The position numbers and the translations under genes are program-made. Below the pieces are notes generated by a model. It saw nothing but the letters and a program-made list of their open reading frames with translations. It was not told the origin of the DNA and did no database searches. From the NCBI GenBank assembly GCA_004565275.1, contig SDOX01000021.1, positions 312,560 to 376,559 of the forward strand: 64,000 nt of DNA, in the 5' to 3' direction. The DNA is from Nannochloropsis salina CCMP1776. Its lineage: Eukaryota > Sar > Eustigmatophyceae > Eustigmatales > Monodopsidaceae. Below, piece by piece: positions 1 through 9,490 of the stretch; the first letter of the stretch is position 1; every line of letters starts with the position of its first letter.

Positions 1-29
1 ATGTAGGTGTCGCGATATCGTCGAAGCGA

Positions 30-362
30 TCATGATGAATGGTATTGCTGCCGACAAGATGGAAAGTCTGAGGGCCAGGCCATGAATAAAAAAGAAAAAG
101 AAGTGCACATTTTTTGGCAATGTCCGTCGAACATATCGTTGACCGAGGGACTGAGGCTGAAGGATTCAGACTGATGCCTTCCAAAGCCAACATGTCCACG
201 AGACCCATTTTCGTTTCGCAACCACTCCCTTTTTACGTCCTGTGCCTCTCTGTATTGACGAATTAGCAACATGTCTTCCATGAAAACGGTGTTCGGACGG
301 GGTCGTGTCAGGTTAGTTTGGGAGGGAGGAGGTTTCCCACATGCAGAATGGGCGGCAGCCAT
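30..362 (-). CDS. hypothetical protein, 110 aa (doubtful)
   Basis: An ATG-initiated reading frame of 110 codons runs away from the tyrosyl-tRNA synthetase gene, so the two would be head-to-head about 420 bases apart, like other gene pairs here. The product starts MAAAHSACGKPPP and has a charged central stretch (MEDMLLIRQYREAQDVKREW). I recognise no domain. It may be the 5' exon of a gene running off the left edge, or a chance frame. Confidence 0.3.
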   Translation of the reverse strand: MAAAHSACGKPPPSQTNLTRPRPNTVFMEDMLLIRQYREAQDVKREWLRNENGSRGHVGFGRHQSESFSLSPSVNDMFDGHCQKMCTSFSFLFMAWPSDFPSCRQQYHSS

Positions 363-781
363 GGCCCGCCCGTCTTCCCCCTTTCCGCTTATAACCTTTT
401 TCGCTTAGTAGTCGTACGTAGCATTTGTTCGCGAACTTAGAGCGCCTGACTGCCTCTCTCACATGTCATGGACAAGATTTGACCGGACATGCTTTTGGAA
501 CCTGGAAGCCGAGAGGGATGTGGCAGGGTGTTTGTTCCCAGCCTCGCTCTTTGTTGCAACGCTTTATCATCCATCGAACACATTTAATGATCGTGATCGT
601 AGACTTTGTATTCGAAAATTCACACACAGACATATATGTCGGTCGATAAGCGCTTCTCGGTCCAAGCCACGGCGCGTTTTAGTGTCCTCGAAGCTCCAGG
701 AGGTAGGTACACCCCACCTGCCTATGCGCCTGCCATAGCACCTCATTTTCCTTCATCCCTTTTCGCGCCGTGGACGCCCCG
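363..781. other. intergenic region upstream of tyrosyl-tRNA synthetase
   Basis: No convincing gene is seen. Several short overlapping frames are open but none resembles a protein. The frame of the synthetase is open from about 707, after a TAG at 704, so an upstream exon cannot be excluded. Confidence 0.4.
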
Positions 782-2110
782 ATGCCTTCAAATGCATGTT
801 TGCGTAGTGGGAGTAACATTCAGCGGTACAGTATTATAAATTTATGGGAGGACGGAATGACCCTCTCACGCCCTATCTCCCCCTCACTACCTTTACTCCG
901 CACCGCCTTAGGCACACAAAGGTCTTCTACCTCTTCATCTCAAGGAGCTCATAATAATACCAAATCCACGTCTTCAAAGATCTCCCATGGGCCGCTTTCT
1001 GCCGGAGGCACCATTACACGGGGAGCAAACGGTCTTATTGAAGGGAAGGAATACTTTGTCTCCCCGCTTTCCGCAGACGCCAAGTATGCCCTGGCCCGTA
1101 GTGTGGGAGAGGAGTGCATCCAAGAGCAGGAACTGCGGTTGCTCTTGGAGAAAAAACCTCATCCCATTGTATACGACGGATTCGAACCTTCGGGACGTAT
1201 GCATATAGCTCAGGGGGTGATGCGTGCCATCAATGCCAACAAACTCACACAGTGTGGATGCGTCTTCAAATTCTGGGTGGCAGACTGGTTCGCGTTGTTG
1301 AACAACAAAATGGGTGGAGACTTGAAAAAAATTCAAACGGTTGGGAGGTACATGATTGAAATCTGGCGGGCGGTCGGAATGGACATGCAAAACGTGGAGT
1401 TTCTGTGGGCGTCGGAGGAGATCAATGCCCACTCGGACGAATACTGGTCTCGAGTCATGGATATTGCCCGGATCAACAACCTGGCCAGGATACAACGCTG
1501 CTGTACGATTATGGGGCGAAAAGATACGGAGGAGATGAGTGCTGCGCAAATCATGTACCCGTGTATGCAATGCGCCGACGTGTTCTTCCTTAAAGCGGAC
1601 ATTTGCCAACTAGGCCTGGATCAACGGAAAGTGAACATGCTGGCCCGCGAATACTGCGATAGCGTGAAGATCAAATTCAAGCCAGTCATTATCTCGCATC
1701 ATATGCTCATGGGCTTGAAAGAAGGTCAAGAAAAGATGAGTAAATCTGACCCAGACTCGGCCATTTTCATGGAGGATTCCGAAGCGGATTTGAAACGGAA
1801 AATCAAGAAAGCGTTCTGCCCTCCGGAAGTTATTGAAGGTAATCCAATTGTTGATTACGTGAAGCATATTATCTTTGGATACTACGGTAAAATTGTGATC
1901 GAATTTCAAGGGGATGTGAGAAAAGAGTACGTGGATTACGAAGAGTTCGAGGCAGACTACAAGAGTGGGAAGATTCACCCGGGAGACTTAAAGCCGGCCG
2001 TGACGATGGCACTAAATAGCATATTGGAGCCAGTTCGAAAGCATTTTGAAAGCGATCCGGTAGCAAAGAAACTGTTGGAGCAGGTAAAGAAATACAAGAC
2101 GACCCGGTAG
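782..2110 (+). CDS. tyrosyl-tRNA synthetase, eukaryotic/archaeal type
   Basis: It charges tRNA-Tyr with tyrosine. The class I signature region reads YDGFEPSGRMHIAQG, with the HIGH-like motif degenerate as in this clade. The KMSKS loop is EKMSKSDPDSAIFMEDS. The ~442-residue length fits the compact eukaryotic enzyme without an extra C-terminal domain. ATGs lie at 782 and 857. The ~70 residues before the catalytic core are rich in Ser, Thr and Arg and nearly free of acidic residues (MTLSRPISPSLPLLRTALG), which looks like an organelle leader. Use of different starts could give organellar and cytosolic forms from one gene; that is inference. It is a single exon ending KKYKTTR. Confidence 0.93.
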   Translation: MPSNACLRSGSNIQRYSIINLWEDGMTLSRPISPSLPLLRTALGTQRSSTSSSQGAHNNTKSTSSKISHGPLSAGGTITRGANGLIEGKEYFVSPLSADAKYALARSVGEECIQEQELRLLLEKKPHPIVYDGFEPSGRMHIAQGVMRAINANKLTQCGCVFKFWVADWFALLNNKMGGDLKKIQTVGRYMIEIWRAVGMDMQNVEFLWASEEINAHSDEYWSRVMDIARINNLARIQRCCTIMGRKDTEEMSAAQIMYPCMQCADVFFLKADICQLGLDQRKVNMLAREYCDSVKIKFKPVIISHHMLMGLKEGQEKMSKSDPDSAIFMEDSEADLKRKIKKAFCPPEVIEGNPIVDYVKHIIFGYYGKIVIEFQGDVRKEYVDYEEFEADYKSGKIHPGDLKPAVTMALNSILEPVRKHFESDPVAKKLLEQVKKYKTTR

Positions 2111-2587
2111 GCGAACGCAATAGTGAATGAGGAGGTTAAGTGAATGGGATGAGAAGGGACATAAAAATAGACTATCAACCTTTTCAGAGCTAATGTATCC
2201 TTTTCAAACTGCATTAAGTATAAATTAGTGTTGAAATCGCGAAACTGCAGCGATGGATGATTCCCACAGCACATGAGAACTTAGATTGCTTTTTGAATGG
2301 CGGTTGCGAAGCCGTTGTCTCCTGTTTAACGCTCAGCCGTTGAAGTCAACCGACTCCGTCCCGCAACAAGAGAGTCGAAGTACCAGCCCGTGTCACGACA
2401 ACTATTCGCTTATGTGGATAGAATGGTCATTTTCCGAGCTTTTCATTAAAAGTTCAGGTCAAAGATGAACCACGCATCGTCAAACTATTAATATTGTTTC
2501 TTTTTAAAAAATGTCTTTTCCCTCCGCATGAATCGCGCAATAGCCATCAAATTAAACATTCGCTCTTTTCGATCAACAGCAGGGGCA

Positions 2588-2932
2588 ATGGAAATTGACT
2601 TCTTGACATTCTGCATCCTGTTTTTCCTGGCTTCCTTTCTTTTAGCCTTTGTGGAACTGGCCATAAAGAGTACTCCTATAAGCCAAGCAGATTACGAAAA
2701 AACGTATGGTATCCCTCCAGGTCTTGACGATCTCGATTATCAAGACGGAGGATGGCGTTACAAGTCAAGCGGACGGCTCGCAACCAAAAGTGAGATAGAA
2801 AGAGCGGGGTTAGTGTGGCCAAAGACACCACCTGGGAGAAAAGGAAATAGCTCGGGTAGCAGGACAAACGGCGCGCCAGAGAAACAGACGAATGGTGCAG
2901 ACCCGAGCACAAATGACAAAAAGATTGCGTGA
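2588..2932 (+). CDS. small single-pass membrane protein, unknown function
   Basis: The 114-residue product starts MEIDFLTFCILFFLASFLLA, a clear hydrophobic segment at residues ~4-24. A hydrophilic tail follows (DYEKTYGIPPGLDDLDYQDGGWRY, then Lys/Ser/Asn-rich and ending DKKIA). An in-frame ATG at 2528 would add 20 basic residues; I prefer 2588 because the hydrophobic segment then begins at the N-terminus. It lies about 480 bases downstream of the synthetase on the same strand. I recognise no family. The transmembrane segment followed by a compact aromatic region makes it more likely real than chance. Confidence 0.5.
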   Translation: MEIDFLTFCILFFLASFLLAFVELAIKSTPISQADYEKTYGIPPGLDDLDYQDGGWRYKSSGRLATKSEIERAGLVWPKTPPGRKGNSSGSRTNGAPEKQTNGADPSTNDKKIA

Positions 2933-3239
2933 TGGACATGAAGTTGAAAGCAATAACGCCCAGGTCTCATGGAAAAGATATTAACACAAGGACATGCCAC
3001 TATTTATTTCATGGATTTCTTGGCGAGGGTTATTTTTTCAGTCATTTCATCTTTACCTTGAAGCCTATATCCGTAAGAACACGAAGTCGAAACAGTACAG
3101 GATCGGGGTGAAAAAGGATATATACTCTCACCTGTACCCCAAACGGAGAGAAGACAAGTTAAAATCACGCCATAGAATATGCACGCTATTTCCTCACAAC
3201 CTGCCGATGTACATGCCCCATTTCCCGCGCTTTCTCTCG

Positions 3240-5688
3240 TCATAGCGTTCCCCCCGACTCCTCTCCATCGCTTGTCGTCGAACCGCCTCCCTCTTCCTCC
3301 TCTTTTAGTCCATCCCTCTTCCCCATCTCCCCCTGTCTGGCTTTCAAATACTCCTCCACGCGTCTGACCATGTCCCAGAGGTCACTTATGCTGTGCCAGG
3401 CCATCAAATATCTCTGGTCCATTCGGCACTTACAGAGCAAAGGCACTTCCCTAAGACATACCACTTTAGATTCACTGCATTCGCATGCCACAGCCGACAG
3501 GAAGCACACATGCTTACAGCTTAAACAGACCCGCTTCTCGTCATAGTCGAGAGAGGCATCGTCCATTTCCTTCAAATTGTTCGGCAGCAGCTTGGATTGC
3601 GGGACGATGTCTACTCGCAACCCTTGCCGCGTCAATTGGCTCCTCCAAAACTCTTCCTCTTTGACAATCAGCGTCAGATCGTGCAGCAAGGCTTGGAGAG
3701 ACGGAATCGACCACTCAGGGCACAAATTGTGCGCCAAGGTCAAGACCAGCCGGTCGTGGGAGACGACGGATTCGCGAGCAAACCGACGATATCGCTCCAT
3801 CGCCTCCCGTCCCAGAGGCAACCAGAGAGGAGGAGAGAAATTCACAGCTTCCGCAACATTAAATCCGTAGTTGAATCCCGCGTGAAAGGACTTGGGAAAA
3901 GTGACGATGAATTCCCCTGGCTCTTGCCTTGCCTTGAATACGGGAACGCCCGCGCGGTGAAAGAGGACAGGATGGAATTGATTGGTCATGTGGTGCAAAA
4001 GGTCGGGGTTGTTGGCGAACACTTCCCGCAAGAAGCCCTTCATGACCTTCTCCATCACGTCGGCCTTGGAGCCTGGGATCGAATACCATTGCTTGGCAGC
4101 CCCTCGGTGGAGGTAGTTGATTGAAAACATGAAATTGTCCTCGTTGTGCCAGCAGAAGGTAGCAAATTGCATGCCCAGATAGAGCCAGGGCACGTTGACG
4201 CCTTTCAGGGGGGCTCGGATGTACCTCAAGACGGAGCCGGGCCAAAGAGGCAGATTGTTCATGTTCCATCCGCACCGCTCGTAGTACTCGGGGGTACCCA
4301 ACAGTCGTCCCCTCCCTTCCCGATCCTTCCCGATCGTCTCAATTGCGAAGCGGTCCTCTGTACTGCCCTCCGACCTCGGCATCATCAGATCCGCGGCCCG
4401 TGGGAACCCACTGCCGTAGGTGAGAGTGTCCAGGTCGTTTCCGTACTCCACATCCACAACCTCCTCGGCCGCCTCGATGATGCGCCAGTAATCCCTCTCG
4501 AGATCCTCGTGGGTAGGCGCATCTTTGCCCTGACCCTGGTACCTGTCCTTTTTCCATTTCTCACTGAATTGCACGGCCATGTTCTCGTACTCCGCGAAAG
4601 TGTAGTCCTTCCCATCCGCTACGCCGGTGCCCTCCTTGAAGTATTTGAGACTCTGCAGCCGGGTTTTGACGGGGGTCTTGCAGGATCGATGCATCTCGTC
4701 TTGAGGTGGGGGTGACCAGCCGGGCGGAGGAATGATCTTGACGATGCCGAAATGATCGCCCGCCTGCTTGACACTCTCAATGAACTGGATGGGGTCTGCA
4801 AATTCCGCGAGAGAAGGCCTGAGAGAACGTGCAGTGTGAGATGTGCAGGTTGTAAGATACACATGAGCATCACGGCAAAAAGTATGCACCAAAGAGACAG
4901 AATGCATTCACCGAGAGAGGCATGTTGGGGGGGGCCGACAGGCCTGTAGGATCTCACTCCCCATGGACGATACACTGGTACCTCATATCGACCAGAGAGT
5001 GTCCACAGGTACCCTTTCTCCCCGTTTGGGGGGAGGGGGGTTGATTCATGACAATGACCCCTCCTCCCTTTGCATCAGCTTTCCCCCTTCCAACCTACCG
5101 GAAGATCGGCACCTCCCCAATCTCGACAGTATCGCACAAATGCGTCTCTATTTTGGAATTCTCAATGGCCTGTCGCAAAATGGATTCTTCCCGCCTATCC
5201 AACCCAGCTGTTTCCCCAAATCTTGGCGGCGGTCGTCGAGAACGCTTGCCTCCATTTTCTCTGGCAACCCCCTCGTCAGATGAGACAGAAGGCAGGTTGC
5301 GTTTGTTGTTTCCTCTGGCCTGTGCCGGCGTCGTTCCGGCCGGCTCCTGCTTGCTTCTGCTGACGATATTTGAGTCGGTACTGTTTGTACTTGTCGCATC
5401 CGAGAGCTGAGTTGCGGCAGTAGCGCTGGCACTAGGCACTGGGGTCGCTGAGGCTGCCGAGGTGGGAACCCCCCTGCTTCCCTCATCCTTCCCTTTCACT
5501 ACTTGGATTCCGTATTTCATGACTTCTGATCCCAACCCATTCATACGCTTGGCACTGCTCTCCTTGTCGTCCATCTTGTCGAGGCTGGTGTTCTTGTGTC
5601 GGTGACAGTCGATATCTTGAGGAGGATGGTAAATCTCGCGGTACCCGTCATAGGAGGTCTCCGGGGCCTCCACTTTCACGCTCGACAT
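3240..5688 (-). CDS. JmjN-JmjC-C5HC2 histone demethylase, KDM5-like
   Basis: Two exons, 5688-5099 and 4818-3240, flank a 280-base intron. The join restores EVPIFR|PSLAEFADP, the start of the JmjN domain, in a 722-residue protein. JmjN lies around residues 190-230. The JmjC domain contains FCWHNEDNFMFSINYLHRG (Fe(II) ligands His and Glu) and KSFHAGFNYGFNVAEAVNF (third ligand His). A C5HC2 zinc finger follows (CLSCKHVCFLSAVACEC, later LCKCRMDQRY). This order matches KDM5/JARID1 H3K4 demethylases, but I see no ARID or PHD finger. The ~190 residues before JmjN are Ser/Ala/Thr-rich and basic. The ATG at 5688 (MSSVKVEAPE) was chosen; the frame is open further upstream. Activity as an H3K4 demethylase is inferred from family. 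Confidence 0.9.
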
Positions 5689-6982
5689 CTCTGGTTTACG
5701 GCACTTGAACGACACCACAAACCAAAAATCCGTGAAGAAAAGGGAGGGAAACTCCTTCCTTCTGCTAATGAATTGTGCCTGCAGGGTCGTGTCGAGAGCC
5801 AGGAGGGAAAAACACGTCGCGTTGTTAGGAGTGAGAATGACTCCTCGGAGACATATGATACGAAGCCAGACCAATTTGTCTTGTGATACGATACTTCACA
5901 TTATGACAATTATGAGCGTCAGCACTTAGTTCTTTAACGTACTGCAATGCGCCGCATGAAAAATGAGCTGATCTATCAAAGCATGAAGTGAACGCATTTG
6001 GTCTTACTGATCGCCATGACCTGGTAAACTGCCAGCTTTCATCAACGACATAAAGCTCGATTTTCCAGTCAAGTGGCTTGATGTACGTCAAAGAGATAGA
6101 GGCGCAGCTTCACAACACAAAAGCAGAACTTTCTGTACAGTTGTCTGCGGGCCTGCATGTGCTTCCACGCTGGGGTAGGCAAAAAAACAAAACCTTGGTG
6201 CGCAGGGATAGCTGTGAGAGCGAGACCCGCGGCTGCATGCCATCTGGATCTGACAAGCAGTATCCAAACGAGACAATTCCGAGAAGCAAGACCCGCCACA
6301 TCACGGTCCCGTAAACTCAGGAAAATGTGGGGTATAGTGCAGTGTCTTTCGAGCGGGTTCAACTTCATTGATGAACGTGAGTGAGTCTCCCTGGGGACCA
6401 ATACTCCGCCGTGCCATGATATGTGAAGAAGACTGACTGCTTCGCAGAGCGGAAGCGAAACAATACTTGAAAAAGGACAGCACGAAGGCAAATCACGACA
6501 AAGCGATTTTGTTCATGTCGCCACAAGAAATATACCACACATACTTCCACTCGTCCCCACGGCCAGGTCAATGGATAACATGTCTTATCGCGCCGTACGT
6601 GTGTTAAAGTAAGTGACTCATCACAGTGACTTATACGATGTGTAATGTTGCGGAACGTTTACGATGTAGTTCTGTAACCAGATGCTGTTGGCCTCCGCAT
6701 GTGTGCGTTGCCCACCTAGATTATTGCGATGCGTTGCTTCTTTATGTGTTTCAACATGTCATGTCACATCGTTCACTTCTACACCGAGATGATGAATTGC
6801 AACCTACGTATTATTTTCATGCAAGCAGCTTCTGAAGCTCCTGCGAAAAAGTATTATCGGCGACCCATCCTTTTTTATAGGCTGCTAGTAACTACGGGGA
6901 AGGTAATGTAGTGGACGAAGAAATTGTGGTGAAAGGATGATTGATTTACCGTGAAGGCCCGCTGTGAGAGTCTACGCTCTCC
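5689..6982. other. intergenic region, no gene recognised
   Basis: About 1.3 kb between the JmjC gene start and the next possible gene. Only short overlapping frames occur on both strands, none with recognisable domains or convincing splice joins. The first ~100 bases should hold the JmjC promoter. Confidence 0.4.
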
Positions 6983-7791
6983 TCAAGAATCTCTGAAACC
7001 ATTTCTACCTACCTGTGTAACATCCTTTTTCCGGGGGTGGCTCCCGGTCGACGAAATCAATGTGGCAGAGGCTATGGCGATGGCGTTCTTGCTGTCGCCG
7101 GTACTATTGTTGCTCTTAATGTTCACCATGGCTGTCCTGCCACTGTAAGAGGTCAGATCGTCTCTCTTTGCATGATTTATGGGGTGAAACTTCTTAACTT
7201 GCGTGTTGCCACTGCCGCTATTGTTGTCGAGCAGGTATTTCACACCTACTCGAGGCCCTGCCACTCCAATCGTTTTCCTCGCAGTCGCTCTATGTGGCGC
7301 TATGCTCATCCTTTCAGCTGTGCGGCCCGTGGCTTCCAGCGTCTGTCCTGCTTCCTCTGTCCCTTTCCCAAACGACTTTTTTTTCGTGATGGCCTGCGGC
7401 TTCACATATAATTGCACACCGCGTTTGCTGCCGTGCCCGTCTTTTATACCTTTCACCGAATTACCAGGACGCACTTGGACAATTCGTCTCAAGGGTTGAG
7501 GTTTCACCGTTGGTTGATTACTTTGTATGAAAAAGGGAGGAAATATTAGGGGTGGATCAGGGAGAAGCATTTTAACTATTGCCTCGTCCATAACGTGACG
7601 TTTGCCCTCCGCTCAACATCTGGGACATCTTCAGACGATCGACAGCGTCAAAATAAGCACGAGGCTGGCACAAACAATCCGTTTATTTTCACTTACTTCA
7701 CGGCCATCACGACACGTTGGGTTCCGCTGGGTGCTTTCATGAACTGCTTCCTCTTGGCATCCTTTGCAGCGCTGGCCTTTGGCCTGTTCAT
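6983..7791 (-). CDS. possible basic low-complexity protein, two exons
   Basis: A frame starting MNRPKASAAKDAKRKQFMK ends at a consensus donor (GTAAGTG at 7696). An acceptor at 7521 joins it in phase to a frame ending at 6983, giving about 210 residues. The product is strongly basic, rich in Lys, Arg, Ser, Thr and Asn, with patches such as PQPLRRIVQVRPG, and no recognisable domain. The second exon could instead start on its own at 7591. It might be a nuclear or nucleolar protein by composition only. Confidence 0.35.
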
Positions 7792-8416
7792 ACTAACCTG
7801 GGCCGTTCGAGAGGAATGCAGCTGAGCTGGTGCGTTGGATAGGGCAACTCGAGCAAACAAGTGAATGAAGAGTGATGGAAGCATTGATTCAAAGTTACCC
7901 ACGATCGTCATGAGGAGGGCTGCATAACACTTTATTTAGAATGCGAAACATGAAGCATTCAATCGACTAAATTTCTAAAAAAGGGTCCATTATTGGACTC
8001 CATTACATGTGTTTATGCCAACCTTACGTGTCATGCCGGAGTTTTGAATTTATTTGCATCTTCTTGTCCCCGACTTATGAAAACCTGAACGAGGAGGAGG
8101 TCGTCCAACGCACGAAGAAAGCACGCAGTTCTGCTCCCTTGTATCACAATCGCTACACGTCGAAGGCTAGAATCACCTACCAAGCGTGGCTTCAAACTTG
8201 CCAAGCGTAGTGGACATGGGGCAAGGCCTCTTTTCGCGTTCACACAAGAAAACGCAGGCCCTAAAGACATGGTCCCCCGCTAGTAACGGTTTTCCGAGTT
8301 TTCCTCACTTTCACGGCGTAATTACTAGGTGGATTAAAACATAAGCAGAACAAAGTTTCATTCCAACATTAATCCGTATAGGTAATTATTCAAGGATAAA
8401 CACCCACAATTTCAAC
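7792..8416. other. intergenic region upstream of the roadblock gene
   Basis: About 620 bases with no recognisable coding sequence. The last 150 bases are AT-rich and lead directly into the ATG|GTAAGT start exon of the roadblock light chain. Confidence 0.4.
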
Positions 8417-9035
8417 ATGGTAAGTATTTTTCGTTCCATTTTCGAATATTACAATCATAACTATGTAAAATTTCCAATCTGGAAGTCGCAGGTGGAGGAC
8501 ATCCTGGAGCGCATCAAGAAGAAACCGAGTGTGGAATGGTGAGTTTTGTATGTTTATCATATTTTTACAAGGTGGAATGCCTTACATACCCCCGCACAAT
8601 CTTGCCAGCTACCTAATTGCAAATCAAACAGGCCAAGTTCTTCGCCGCTCACCAAAAATGAATGAGGACGAAGCACATAGCATGGCGACCACCATGCGAC
8701 CACTAGTCTTGAAAGCAGAAAATGTCGTGAGAGATCTAGATCCACAGGTAAGACTCTCTGACTCTTCACCAAAAAGGGGCCAGAGATTTCCCTCATTTAA
8801 GATTTCTTCCGCCCTTCTCTTTCATTCTTTCTCCACAATCTACATCGCTAGAACGAGCTACAATTTCTGCGCATCAAAACGAAGAATCGAGAAATTATCT
8901 CTACAATTAGTACGTTGAAGAATGTCTTTTTCATCCTTGGACTACGTTCACATTATGCACACACCAACCTCATATTTTGCAGGCGACGATTTTCTGGTGA
9001 CCGTCCTACAGCGGTGGAGCCCGTCTACCGCTTGA
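8417..9035 (+). CDS. roadblock/LC7-type dynein light chain
   Basis: Five exons: 8417-8419, 8492-8538, 8609-8747, 8852-8909 and 8983-9035. They encode 99 residues, the usual length of DYNLRB proteins. All four introns (70-105 bases) are GT-AG and phase-consistent. The product starts MVEDILERIKKKPSVE, continues YLIANQTGQVLRR and ENVVRDLDPQ, then NELQFLRIKTKNREI, and ends DDFLVTVLQRWSPSTA. These align with the animal roadblock pattern ([42 protein letters not shown]). The first exon is the start codon alone. Roadblock chains are subunits of cytoplasmic and ciliary dyneins, so the organism has or had a dynein motor. No single long frame reveals this gene; it had to be assembled from short exons. 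Confidence 0.9.
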
Positions 9036-9490
9036 CGGCTAAATTTCCAATTTTTCTAGAAAAAAAAAGGCTTGCAACGGCATTGTATATGCGAAGTTTT
9101 GGCAATTTTCGTTACTTGTTACTGTTATGTCTGAACGAACGTTACTTGTTACTGTTGCGTCTGAATGAAGCATCGGCATGCACTGTACGAACATTTTATT
9201 GCTTGTGACGGTCATGCACAGAAACAATGCGATAAGTTAAAGGGTGTGAAATAAAGCACTTTGAGTAAAGCACTAAAAAAGCCTAAAATACAATGGAACA
9301 TCGCCAGTATGACGCGAAAACCCTTCTATGCATCACCACAAACACACACATACGCGCACGATTACATCAAGCGTGCATGAAGGGGCCGCACAAAGTACGC
9401 TTGGAGCTCCTCAAACATGCACAAACATAAAATTGTACCGGCTAGTATCATCACTTGAAAAGGGCTTTATGAACCCCCTCTAGGACATTT
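9036..9490. other. convergent 3' region of roadblock and pyruvate kinase genes
   Basis: Non-coding, AT-rich, containing the 30-bp duplicated unit at 9110-9169. Nothing else is recognised. Confidence 0.4.
9110..9169. repeat. 30-bp tandem duplication
   Basis: Two adjacent 30-base units start CGTTACTTGTTACTGTT and end GTCTGAAYGAA, at 9110-9139 and 9140-9169. They differ at three positions. They lie just downstream of the roadblock stop codon, probably in its 3' untranslated region. Confidence 0.8.

Noticed and set aside
974-1609. Long antisense frame across the tyrosyl-tRNA synthetase
   Set aside because: It mirrors the coding strand's codon bias and has no domain. The sense frame is clearly conserved.
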